From contig JBFHRO010000071.1 in NCBI GenBank assembly GCA_041591635.1, positions 1 to 14,580 on the forward strand: a stretch of 14,580 nt of DNA. The letters run 5' to 3'. The translations under genes were made by a program, and so were the position numbers. This DNA comes from JACKOD01 sp041591635 (lineage in GTDB: Bacteria; Pseudomonadota; Gammaproteobacteria; Pseudomonadales; Oleiphilaceae). Below, piece by piece: positions 1 through 6,620 of this stretch (its first letter is position 1; each line of letters starts with the position of its first letter). The notes under the pieces are model-generated. The model ran no database searches. It saw only the letters and a program-made list of their open reading frames with translations, and was not told where the DNA came from.

Positions 1-939
1 AGGCTCGTGCACTGCCTGCACAGGTTTTGCGTCTTTGCTTTGCCACAGCAACATCCCCCCCCAAAGCACGCCGGCAACCGCAAAGCCCAGCGCCGCCGGC
101 AGCAACCAGGCCGGAACTTTTTGCGCCCCCCCTGTTTCACCCAAGATTTCCTTGCGCGCCTGAGCCATATGTTTGGGCGTGACCTCGAACGCCTCTTCCG
201 CCCAGGCGCCCAGCAATGCCCGATCACAGAGCAGATTGATCAATCGGGGCACACCTTTGGAGTAGCGATACAGCTTGCGCAATGCCGGCAGGGAAAAAAT
301 CGGGCGCCGCTGCCCGGCAACGGCCAGGCGAAAACGCACACAGGCTTCAACTTCATCGCGCGACAGCGGTGCCAGATGGTAACGGGCCGTGACCCGCTGG
401 GACAGCTGACGTAATTCTGAACGGGCCAACATGTCGTTTAATTCAGGCTGGCCCAGCAACATGATTTGCAGCAGCTTTTTGTGGGCGGTTTCCAGGTTTG
501 TCAGCAGGCGCAGCTGCTCCAGCACGTCGATGCGCAGATTTTGCGCCTCGTCGATAATGATCGCCGTATGACGCCCTTGAGCGTGAGACTGTAACAAATA
601 GGCGCTGATCAGATCGGTGTAGCCCTTGAGGGAAACGGTGGCGCCGTAGCTGATATGCAACTCGTCGCAAATACTCGCCAGCAGCTCTCGCGCTGACAGA
701 CGCGGATTGACAATAAAGGCGACATCGGTGTTTGCGGGAAGCTGCTCGAGAAAACAGCGACAGATGGTGGTTTTACCCGTACCAACCTCGCCGGTCAACA
801 CCACAAACCCGCCCTGCCCGGTCACCCCGTAAAGCAAATGGGCCAGGGCTTCTTTGTGGTGTTCGCTCAAATAGAGAAACCGCGGATCGGGCGCAATGGA
901 AAAAGGCGCCGAAGTTAGACCAAAGTAGTCGAGATACAT
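1..939 (-). CDS. ExeA/GspA-type AAA ATPase, partial (runs off left edge)
   Basis: ATPase of the ExeA/GspA (MshM-like) family. These proteins use ATP to help assemble type II secretion or MSHA-type pilus machinery at the inner membrane, often through peptidoglycan. The translation opens with MYLDYFGLTSAPFSIAPDP, the typical family start. Walker A is GEVGTGKTT at residues 50-58 and Walker B is AIIIDEAQNL at 126-135. Later motifs GQPEL and GVPRLINLLCDRAL are also typical of the family. A hydrophobic segment near residues 287-306 should be the single membrane anchor. The frame is open to base 1 (313 codons), so the periplasmic C-terminal part, where full ExeA proteins carry a peptidoglycan-binding domain, is missing. 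The ATG at 939 has no strong Shine-Dalgarno sequence but gives the conserved N-terminus. The gene is divergent from the response regulator. Family assignment is firm. Whether it serves type II secretion or a pilus cannot be told here. Confidence 0.88.
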   Translation of the reverse strand, partial: MYLDYFGLTSAPFSIAPDPRFLYLSEHHKEALAHLLYGVTGQGGFVVLTGEVGTGKTTICRCFLEQLPANTDVAFIVNPRLSARELLASICDELHISYGATVSLKGYTDLISAYLLQSHAQGRHTAIIIDEAQNLRIDVLEQLRLLTNLETAHKKLLQIMLLGQPELNDMLARSELRQLSQRVTARYHLAPLSRDEVEACVRFRLAVAGQRRPIFSLPALRKLYRYSKGVPRLINLLCDRALLGAWAEEAFEVTPKHMAQARKEILGETGGAQKVPAWLLPAALGFAVAGVLWGGMLLWQSKDAKPVQAVHEP

Positions 940-1084
940 AATGAACCGGTGTTTGCGGGCAGATGCCGTTGATGCCAGAACACAGGCGTGGTCATCGGTG
1001 GCTTTTCAGGGTGCGCACATCATAGCGGTGACAGACGCTTTTTTGAACTCAAGAATGCACAAACGCACATTGCCCAAAGCTTGA

Positions 1085-1091
1085 CTATAGT
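1085..1091 (+). promoter_or_regulatory. Candidate -10 box CTATAGT for the response regulator
   Basis: CTATAGT lies 56 bp before the response regulator ATG and differs by one base from CTATACT, the -10 consensus favoured by RpoS. No good -35 hexamer sits 16-18 bp upstream, which RpoS promoters tolerate better than RpoD promoters do. The surrounding TTGACTATAGT resembles the TTGAGTATAGT string found upstream of the kinase gene at 6579-6589. This is inference from a short motif. Confidence 0.25.
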
Positions 1092-1104
1092 TAGAGCCAA
1101 TACG

Positions 1105-1127
1105 GGTTTTACTCCCCCCATAAAACC
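1105..1127 (+). repeat. 5'-leader hairpin with C-rich loop before the response regulator
   Basis: GGTTTTA (1105-1111) is exactly complementary to TAAAACC (1121-1127) around the nine-base loop CTCCCCCCA. One more pair is possible beyond a mismatch (C1103 with G1129). The hairpin ends 20 bp before the ATG at 1148, where it could affect ribosome access. There is no T-tract after it, so it is not a canonical terminator. The start codon itself has only a weak Shine-Dalgarno-like GGGA upstream. Confidence 0.4.
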
Positions 1128-1147
1128 GGACGCTTTGGGACACCTGC

Positions 1148-2263
1148 ATGCGAAAAAAAATCTGCGTTGTCGATGACGACTCCTTTTATGCTGAAATTCT
1201 CGCCAGCCTGCTCGCCATGCAGGGGTTCGAGTCGCAGCACTACGCCTCTGCCGCCGAGTGCCTCGGTGCACTCGCCGCTTCGTCTGACCCTGAACCCTAC
1301 GATGCCTTTATTCTGGATGTGGTCATGCCGGACATGGATGGCTATACCCTGTGCGAAAATTTGCGCAGCCGGCCGCGTTTTGCCAAGACCCCGGTGCTTT
1401 TTGTCTCCAGCAAGAACACCCTCGAAGACCGGATGCGCGGCTATGAAGCCGGTGGCAACGACTACCTTGGCAAGCCGGTGCAGCCCGATGAACTCAAGAT
1501 CAAGCTGGAACTGGCCATCAAGCACGTTGCCTCACAAAAAGCCCAGGCCATTGAAGCTCAGACCCAGGCACGCAGTTCGCAAGCGGAATACCTCAATCAA
1601 GTGGCCGCCTTTTTGGAGAACAGTGTCGACATCTCAAGCCACCTGGCGCTAGGCGATGCCCTGCTGAACCAGATCATGGCGCTGGGCCTGGCGGGCAGCC
1701 TGACCATTCGCCACGACAGCAACCACTTGTTCATGGCCAGTGACGGCAGCGAGCACGCGATCGAAAAAGAACTGCTGCAATTGTCGGTAAAAAACCAGCC
1801 CTTGATCGAATTCAACCAAAGGCTGATTGTTAACACAGCGGCTGTATCTGTGCTGGTGCGCCGCTTGCCCACCGAAGGCAACCCCGAACTGCTCAAGCAA
1901 CAGCTGCTGGTGTTAACCCGCATTGCCAACCTGCGTGCCGACAGCATTAGCCGGGAGCAAGCGGAACGGCGGCAGAAAAAATACTGGGTGGAATTGTTGG
2001 TAGCGGCAGAAAAAGGCGTTACGCACTCAAACTCGGACCTTTATTTCAAGGACAACTGGGTCAGCGAAACGCTGGAAGAGTTTGTAATCTCGACCAACGA
2101 AAACCTGCTCGATCTGGCGCTGGATGCTGATCAGGAAGCCGCCCTCAAAGCCTACTTCCGCAAACAAATTGATCAGCTCGCCATCACCTTCAAAAGCTAC
2201 AACCAGAGTATTGACGAGGCCCGGCGCCCGTTTCAGGAGCTGATCGAAAAGCTGCGTTCCTGA
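1148..2263 (+). CDS. Response regulator with uncharacterised C-terminal region
   Basis: A 371-residue protein with an N-terminal receiver domain (residues 1-120). It has the acidic triad D9-D10-D11, phospho-acceptor D57 (ILDVVMPDMDG), switch Ser87 in place of the more usual Thr, and K109 (GKP), so it should be phosphorylatable. Residues about 120-160 are charged and helical, likely a linker coiled coil. Residues about 150-255 (with SLTIRH and IVNTAAVSVLV) look like a small alpha/beta sensor fold, possibly GAF-like. Residues 256-371 are mostly helical and rich in Gln, Glu and Lys. I see no DNA-binding HTH, GGDEF, EAL, HD-GYP or PilZ motif, so the output is unknown and may be protein-protein contact. 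The protein has no signal peptide and is cytoplasmic. It is convergent with the four-helix protein and kinase operon, whose HPt domain is a plausible phosphate donor. That link is inferred from location only. Confidence 0.87.
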   Translation: MRKKICVVDDDSFYAEILASLLAMQGFESQHYASAAECLGALAASSDPEPYDAFILDVVMPDMDGYTLCENLRSRPRFAKTPVLFVSSKNTLEDRMRGYEAGGNDYLGKPVQPDELKIKLELAIKHVASQKAQAIEAQTQARSSQAEYLNQVAAFLENSVDISSHLALGDALLNQIMALGLAGSLTIRHDSNHLFMASDGSEHAIEKELLQLSVKNQPLIEFNQRLIVNTAAVSVLVRRLPTEGNPELLKQQLLVLTRIANLRADSISREQAERRQKKYWVELLVAAEKGVTHSNSDLYFKDNWVSETLEEFVISTNENLLDLALDADQEAALKAYFRKQIDQLAITFKSYNQSIDEARRPFQELIEKLRS

Positions 2264-2814
2264 GCCTTTACGCCACCCGGAGCTCGCCAGCCGCGCCCCC
2301 GGGTGGCTTGCGCGTATCTGGGGGTGGTGCGGATTTTCTCCAGCAGGTTGTTGGTGGAAATCACCGAGCCCGAATAGGCCACCACACTCAGCACCAGCAA
2401 CATGGGCTGCACAAACATGGTAATGGCAGGCACCGGGTCGGCCAGCATGATCAACACCGCGAACAGCAAGCTGGGCACCAGCACCAGAAATACCGTGCCG
2501 GAAATCAGGAACACCAGACGCTCCTTGTACTTGAGCATGCGCGGGTCGATCAGAAGCCCCAGAATAAACTTGACCAGGGCCAGCCCGCCCAGAATCGCGG
2601 CAGCCATGGCCAGGTCATAACTCAGCAAAATGGATTTCACGTCGTTTTGCCACACCTTGAAAATGGCCACCACCACAAACGGCAGGAGCACGAACATAAT
2701 GTCGGCGTAGGTGCCAAACAGAATACTCATCTGGCGCTCTTCTTCCTCGGTCAGGAGCTTATCCTGATCCAGATCGCTCACGAGCTTGGCTTCAGAAATG
2801 TCATGGGGTTGCAT
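2233..2814 (-). CDS. Four-helix integral membrane protein, unknown function
   Basis: A 193-residue protein that I do not recognise. Residues 1-30 are acidic and polar (TEEEERQ at 22-28). Four hydrophobic segments follow at about 38-54, 66-90, 99-123 and 130-152, and then a basic C-terminal tail (RTTPRYAQATRGRG). The ATG at 2814 lies inside the last codons of the kinase gene (14-bp overlap) and is preceded by AGAGG at 2825-2821 with a 6-nt spacer, so translational coupling is likely. It is therefore the distal gene of the kinase operon and may be an accessory membrane partner of the sensor, although it carries no domain that proves this. The last ten codons overlap the end of the convergent response regulator gene. 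The final 20 or so residues look less constrained than the rest. Confidence 0.8.
   Translation of the reverse strand: MQPHDISEAKLVSDLDQDKLLTEEEERQMSILFGTYADIMFVLLPFVVVAIFKVWQNDVKSILLSYDLAMAAAILGGLALVKFILGLLIDPRMLKYKERLVFLISGTVFLVLVPSLLFAVLIMLADPVPAITMFVQPMLLVLSVVAYSGSVISTNNLLEKIRTTPRYAQATRGRGWRAPGGVKAQERSFSISS
2272..2307. repeat. 9-bp inverted repeat just after the response regulator stop
   Basis: GCCACCCGG (2272-2280) is exactly complementary to CCGGGTGGC (2299-2307) with an 18-base GC-rich loop. It starts 9 bases after the response regulator stop and lies inside the 3' part of the convergent membrane protein gene. The stem is strong but no T-tract follows on either strand, so it could slow or stop transcription from the plus strand only as a weak or factor-assisted terminator. 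Confidence 0.4.
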
Positions 2815-5800
2815 GGGTAGCCTCTAAGCTTTGCTTGATATAATCCAGCACCGCCTGCAAGGCGGTATCGGCGTTAAAAAAGAGTTTTTCGATATGGGTG
2901 GGAACCGCACCGCTTTCCAGCGCAGTTTCCAGTGTCGCCGCCGCTTCTTGCAATGCCGTGGCCGACAGGCTGCCGGCAATCCCCTTGAGCGTGTGGGCCA
3001 AGCGGTGGGCCGTGGTTTGGTCACCGGCATCGTAGGCCTGAATGATCCGCTCCATCACACTCGCTTGTTCACCGACAAAGCGTTGCAACATTTTATGCAA
3101 CAAGGCTTCACTGCCCCCCATTTGGGTAAGCGCATGGCCAAGATCCAGTGGCGGCGTTGAGGCTTCGGACAACAACACAGGTACCTCGACCTCCGCCTGT
3201 GGCATATCGGCAGGGGCATGTTCCAACACCGGCAATCGGTCACTGGTATCGGGTAATCCGGACGGCAGCCAGCGCAACAGGGTTTGATACAGGGTTGTCT
3301 GGGCTACCGGCTTGGTAATGTAGTCGTTCATGCCTGCCTGCAGGCAACGGTCCCTGTCACCTTTCATGGCGTTGGCGGTCATGGCAATGATGATCAGATG
3401 CTGGTAACGCAGGTCAGAGCGAATGCGCCTTGTGGCCTCAAAGCCGTCCATAACCGGCATCTGCACATCCATCAAAACAGCATCGGGCAGGCTGCCGCGC
3501 TGGTGCATCTGCTCCAGGGCATCCAGGGCTTGCTGGCCGTTATCGGCCACATTCACCGACACGCCTGCCAACGCCAGAAACTCGGTCGCAATCTCCTGGT
3601 TAAAGGGCGTATCTTCGACCAACAGCAGGGTGCGGCCATGAAGCTGACGCATCAGCCGCGACTGTTCCTCAAGCCCCAACTGCTTGCCCTGGCGGGGGCC
3701 GGCAAAACCGAGAATGCCCTGAATACAGTCCAGCACCACCGATGGCGTCACCGGCTTGATCAAACAATAAAACCCGTGTTCACTGGCCGCTTCATGAATA
3801 TGCTCTTCGTTGGTCAATGCCATCAGGGCAATGGGCGTGTCGGCAAAGTTCGCCAGTCGGCGGATTTTTTGCGCGGCCTCCAGCGATTCCATGGCTTTGA
3901 GCTGACGATCGACAATCACCAGATCAAACCGCTCCTGGCTGAATTCGGCTTCGAGCTTGCTGATCAGCTGGTAATCAGGCTGCAGGGCGACGGCGTGACA
4001 ATGGAAGGAGGCAAGAATCTCCAGCATTACCTCCTGGCCGGCATCCTTGTCGTCGATCAGCAATACCCGCAGATTTTTTAACTCCTTCACTGCATAGATA
4101 TCACTCTGCTCGGTTTGCTTTTGCACGCCAAACCAGGCACTGAAGGCAAAGGTACTGCCTACGCCTGCCTCGCTCTTGACCCATATTTCACCTTCCATGA
4201 GTTCCACCAGCTGCTTGCTGATGCTCAAGCCAAGCCCCGTTCCCCCGTACTTGCGTGTAGTCGAACCGTCGGCCTGGGTAAAGGGGCTGAAGAGCTTGTC
4301 CTGCTGGGCTTTGGTGATGCCAATGCCGGTATCCACCACTTCGAACTGCAGCTGGATACGCTTGTCGAGCCTTTGCAACTCCTGAATTCGCACCACCACC
4401 TCGCCTTCGGCGGTGAACTTGATGGCGTTGTTGATGAGATTGATCAGAATCTGCTCCAGTCGCAGCGAATCGCCCACCAGTTGCGCCACCAGGCTGGGGC
4501 TGATGCGTACCACCAGCTCAAGGTTTTTCTCGGCCGCCTTTTGCGATAACAGATTCATGATGTCGCCAACGGTGTCGTAAAGATTAAAGTTGACCGATTC
4601 CAGCGCCAACTTCCCGGCTTCGATTTTGGAAAAATCAAGAATGTCATTGATGATTCCCAGCAACGCTTTCGACGAGCGCTCGATCTTGCTCACATAATCG
4701 CGCTGTTTCTTATCAAGATCGGTTTTTTGCGCCAGGGCCGCAAAACCAATGATGGCATTCATGGGGGTACGGATTTCGTGACTCATGTTGGCGAGAAACT
4801 CGCTTTTGGCAGAAGCGGAAGCCTGGGCGGCCTCACGCTCGCGCAAGGCATTTTCCTTCTCTTTGCGTTCGGTAATGTCGATGAGCGAGCCTTCGATATA
4901 CAGCGGCTTGCCCTCTTCATCACGCACCAGATGCGCGGAGCTACTGCCCCAGAACTGGGTGCCGTCGCGTTTTACGTACAGGCTTTCGTGATTGACGATG
5001 CGCCCGTGGCTGTGCACTTCGGCTTCAAACACGGCCCGATCCTGCGGGTGGCGGTAACATTGCTCGGCCACGTTTTCAACATCGGCAATCAGGGCGTCGG
5101 CAGAGTCGTAGCCAAAGATGTTCGCCAGCGACGGATTAGCACTGAGAAAGTGACCATCAAAACTGGTCTGAAAAATACCTTCGGAAGCATTTTCGTATAG
5201 CTTGCGAAACATCTTCAGGTTGGCCATGGCGCGCTTGTTGGCCTCGACCGCTTCTTCCCGCGCGATCAGGGCGCGACGGCGCTGCAACTCGGTTTCCCGT
5301 TTCTGGGTATTGATCCGGTCCGCCAGCGCCAGCGACAACAGGAGCACATTGGCAAAGGCACCAAACTGAATGCCATTGGCAGCAAAATAATTGTAGGGTA
5401 ACAAACCGAACAGGTAGAGCAGCGCAAAAACGACGCCGGCCATGTAGCCCACCCAGGCAAAGGTGAAATAACGGGCAGAGCGATGGCCCCGACGCCACAG
5501 GGCCATGCCGATGACGGTGGAGGCAAAGGCATACACCAGCGTCAGGCGGGTACTGAGCTGAATCGTGAAATTGTAATCACCGGCATATGAGAGCACCGCC
5601 ATCCAGCCGGCAGAAAAAGCCAGGAATTTGAGCACCCCGTCCATCATGGGGGCATATAGCCGGGTGTGCAAAAATGCACGGGAGAACATCAGCAAAAACA
5701 TCCAGGTGATGTTCAGCACCGTGGAGGTAATGTTGTTGTTCCAGATCAGATCCTGCCAATGAATGTATTGCCATACCAACCCATGCAGACTGATTTGTCC

Positions 5801-6556
5801 GATAAAGAAACTCAGTATCGCCAGTACGTAAAAGAAGTAGGCCTGATCCTTGATGGCGAAAAACACAAACAGGTTATAGAGCATCATGATCAGCATGATG
5901 CCGAGGAAAATACCCTCTTGCACCCGCATGTCTGACACATGCGCGGCCAGCCCCTTGCTGCTCCAGATGCCCACACCGAGCTGCTGCGAACTCTGGTTTT
6001 CAATGCGAATCAGCATCTGCAGGGGGTGTCGGGGTGACAAATCCAGCGCCATGGTGGCACGGGGAATATTGAGCGCGTTATTGGCGAAGGGTCGTTGGTC
6101 TCCCGAGGAAAAATGCCGCACCGGCTGATCAGGCTCGAACTGGTAGACATCGACATAATCCAGCAAGGGATAGTCAAACATCAGCCAGAAGGGCTTGGCG
6201 CCGTTTTCATGGCGCGGTTTATAGACCAGATCAAAGCGAATCCAGTACACCGCTTTTTCAAACCCGAAGTTCGCCTGTTCGCTCTCGACAGTGAAAAACT
6301 GATCGTCATAGGCGCCGCTGCGTATCTGATCCAGCGTCAGCTGGCCGGTTTTATCCTTGAGGTATTGCACCCGGGGCCCCAGGGGCCAATGATCGTGAGC
6401 ATCGCTGAGCTCCACCAGCCCTGGCCGGGCTTTGGCCTCAACCATGCCGCCGCCAAACAACAGCACCAGCAGCCCGACAATCTGCAAAAGCCCCCACAAT
6501 TGTGCGACCCCGGATGCATTTCGACGTACAGGCATGACCAACAAAGCCGACCTCAC
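2801..6556 (-). CDS. Hybrid histidine kinase: 7TMR-DISM, PAS, HisKA, HATPase, 2 receivers, HPt
   Basis: A 1251-residue membrane sensor kinase with a complete phosphorelay. Residues about 20-42 form a signal peptide ending near VEAKA. About 60-195 is a periplasmic 7TMR-DISM extracellular (jelly-roll, type 2) domain, and about 212-415 is the seven-helix region. A charged helix (415-450) leads to a PAS domain (about 450-565). HisKA has H593 (MSHEIRTP). The ATPase domain has the N box N710, DTGIGI at 742-747 and GGTGLGLSI at 771-779. Receiver 1 (about 828-948) has D835, D836, D883 and K934 but lacks the usual MP after the phospho-Asp. Receiver 2 (about 975-1098) has D982, D1030, T1060 and K1082. 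HPt (about 1138-1245) has H1188 (AHTLKG). The architecture is BarA-like inside the cell, but the sensor differs. Extracellular DISM domains are thought to bind carbohydrate-type ligands. The start is uncertain: GTG at 6556, or ATG at 6535 seven codons inside, which leaves a cleaner signal peptide. Confidence 0.95.
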   Translation of the reverse strand: MRSALLVMPVRRNASGVAQLWGLLQIVGLLVLLFGGGMVEAKARPGLVELSDAHDHWPLGPRVQYLKDKTGQLTLDQIRSGAYDDQFFTVESEQANFGFEKAVYWIRFDLVYKPRHENGAKPFWLMFDYPLLDYVDVYQFEPDQPVRHFSSGDQRPFANNALNIPRATMALDLSPRHPLQMLIRIENQSSQQLGVGIWSSKGLAAHVSDMRVQEGIFLGIMLIMMLYNLFVFFAIKDQAYFFYVLAILSFFIGQISLHGLVWQYIHWQDLIWNNNITSTVLNITWMFLLMFSRAFLHTRLYAPMMDGVLKFLAFSAGWMAVLSYAGDYNFTIQLSTRLTLVYAFASTVIGMALWRRGHRSARYFTFAWVGYMAGVVFALLYLFGLLPYNYFAANGIQFGAFANVLLLSLALADRINTQKRETELQRRRALIAREEAVEANKRAMANLKMFRKLYENASEGIFQTSFDGHFLSANPSLANIFGYDSADALIADVENVAEQCYRHPQDRAVFEAEVHSHGRIVNHESLYVKRDGTQFWGSSSAHLVRDEEGKPLYIEGSLIDITERKEKENALREREAAQASASAKSEFLANMSHEIRTPMNAIIGFAALAQKTDLDKKQRDYVSKIERSSKALLGIINDILDFSKIEAGKLALESVNFNLYDTVGDIMNLLSQKAAEKNLELVVRISPSLVAQLVGDSLRLEQILINLINNAIKFTAEGEVVVRIQELQRLDKRIQLQFEVVDTGIGITKAQQDKLFSPFTQADGSTTRKYGGTGLGLSISKQLVELMEGEIWVKSEAGVGSTFAFSAWFGVQKQTEQSDIYAVKELKNLRVLLIDDKDAGQEVMLEILASFHCHAVALQPDYQLISKLEAEFSQERFDLVIVDRQLKAMESLEAAQKIRRLANFADTPIALMALTNEEHIHEAASEHGFYCLIKPVTPSVVLDCIQGILGFAGPRQGKQLGLEEQSRLMRQLHGRTLLLVEDTPFNQEIATEFLALAGVSVNVADNGQQALDALEQMHQRGSLPDAVLMDVQMPVMDGFEATRRIRSDLRYQHLIIIAMTANAMKGDRDRCLQAGMNDYITKPVAQTTLYQTLLRWLPSGLPDTSDRLPVLEHAPADMPQAEVEVPVLLSEASTPPLDLGHALTQMGGSEALLHKMLQRFVGEQASVMERIIQAYDAGDQTTAHRLAHTLKGIAGSLSATALQEAAATLETALESGAVPTHIEKLFFNADTALQAVLDYIKQSLEATHATP

Positions 6557-6581
6557 AAGGCTTACCGATAAAACAGCCTTG

Positions 6582-6608
6582 AGTATAGTCGAGAACCTAC
6601 GAGCACAA
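6582..6608 (-). promoter_or_regulatory. Candidate promoter of the kinase gene with CTATACT -10
   Basis: On the minus strand, CTATACT (6588-6582) matches the RpoS-preferred -10 box exactly. TTGTGC (6608-6603) lies 15 bp upstream of the TATACT hexamer and could be a poor -35. Transcription would start near 6575, which gives a short leader for either the GTG at 6556 or the ATG at 6535. It sits in the 64-bp gap after the 296-residue gene, so the kinase can be transcribed separately from that gene. Confidence 0.4.
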
Positions 6609-6620
6609 GGCCCGGGAAGA

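Larger units (their letters stand above)
940..1147. other. Divergent intergenic region, ATPase / response regulator
   Basis: This 208-bp spacer holds the start regions of both flanking divergent genes. It contains a CTATAGT box and a hairpin with a C-rich loop close to the response regulator start, both listed separately. I see no small ORF with a convincing ribosome binding site and no RNA gene. Confidence 0.6.

Noticed and set aside
1120..1147. CsrA/RsmA-controlled leader from two GGA triplets
   Set aside because: Neither GGA is clearly in a hairpin loop, and the triplet is common; kept only as a side remark in the hairpin finding.
1109..1525. 138-codon open frame on the minus strand
   Set aside because: Antisense to the receiver domain of the response regulator, with no ribosome binding site; shadow frame.
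3284..4081. 265-codon open frame on the plus strand
   Set aside because: It lies wholly inside and antisense to the kinase ATPase and receiver region, whose protein motifs are intact. High GC content gives long antisense frames; the translation is Gln/His-rich and unlike a real protein.
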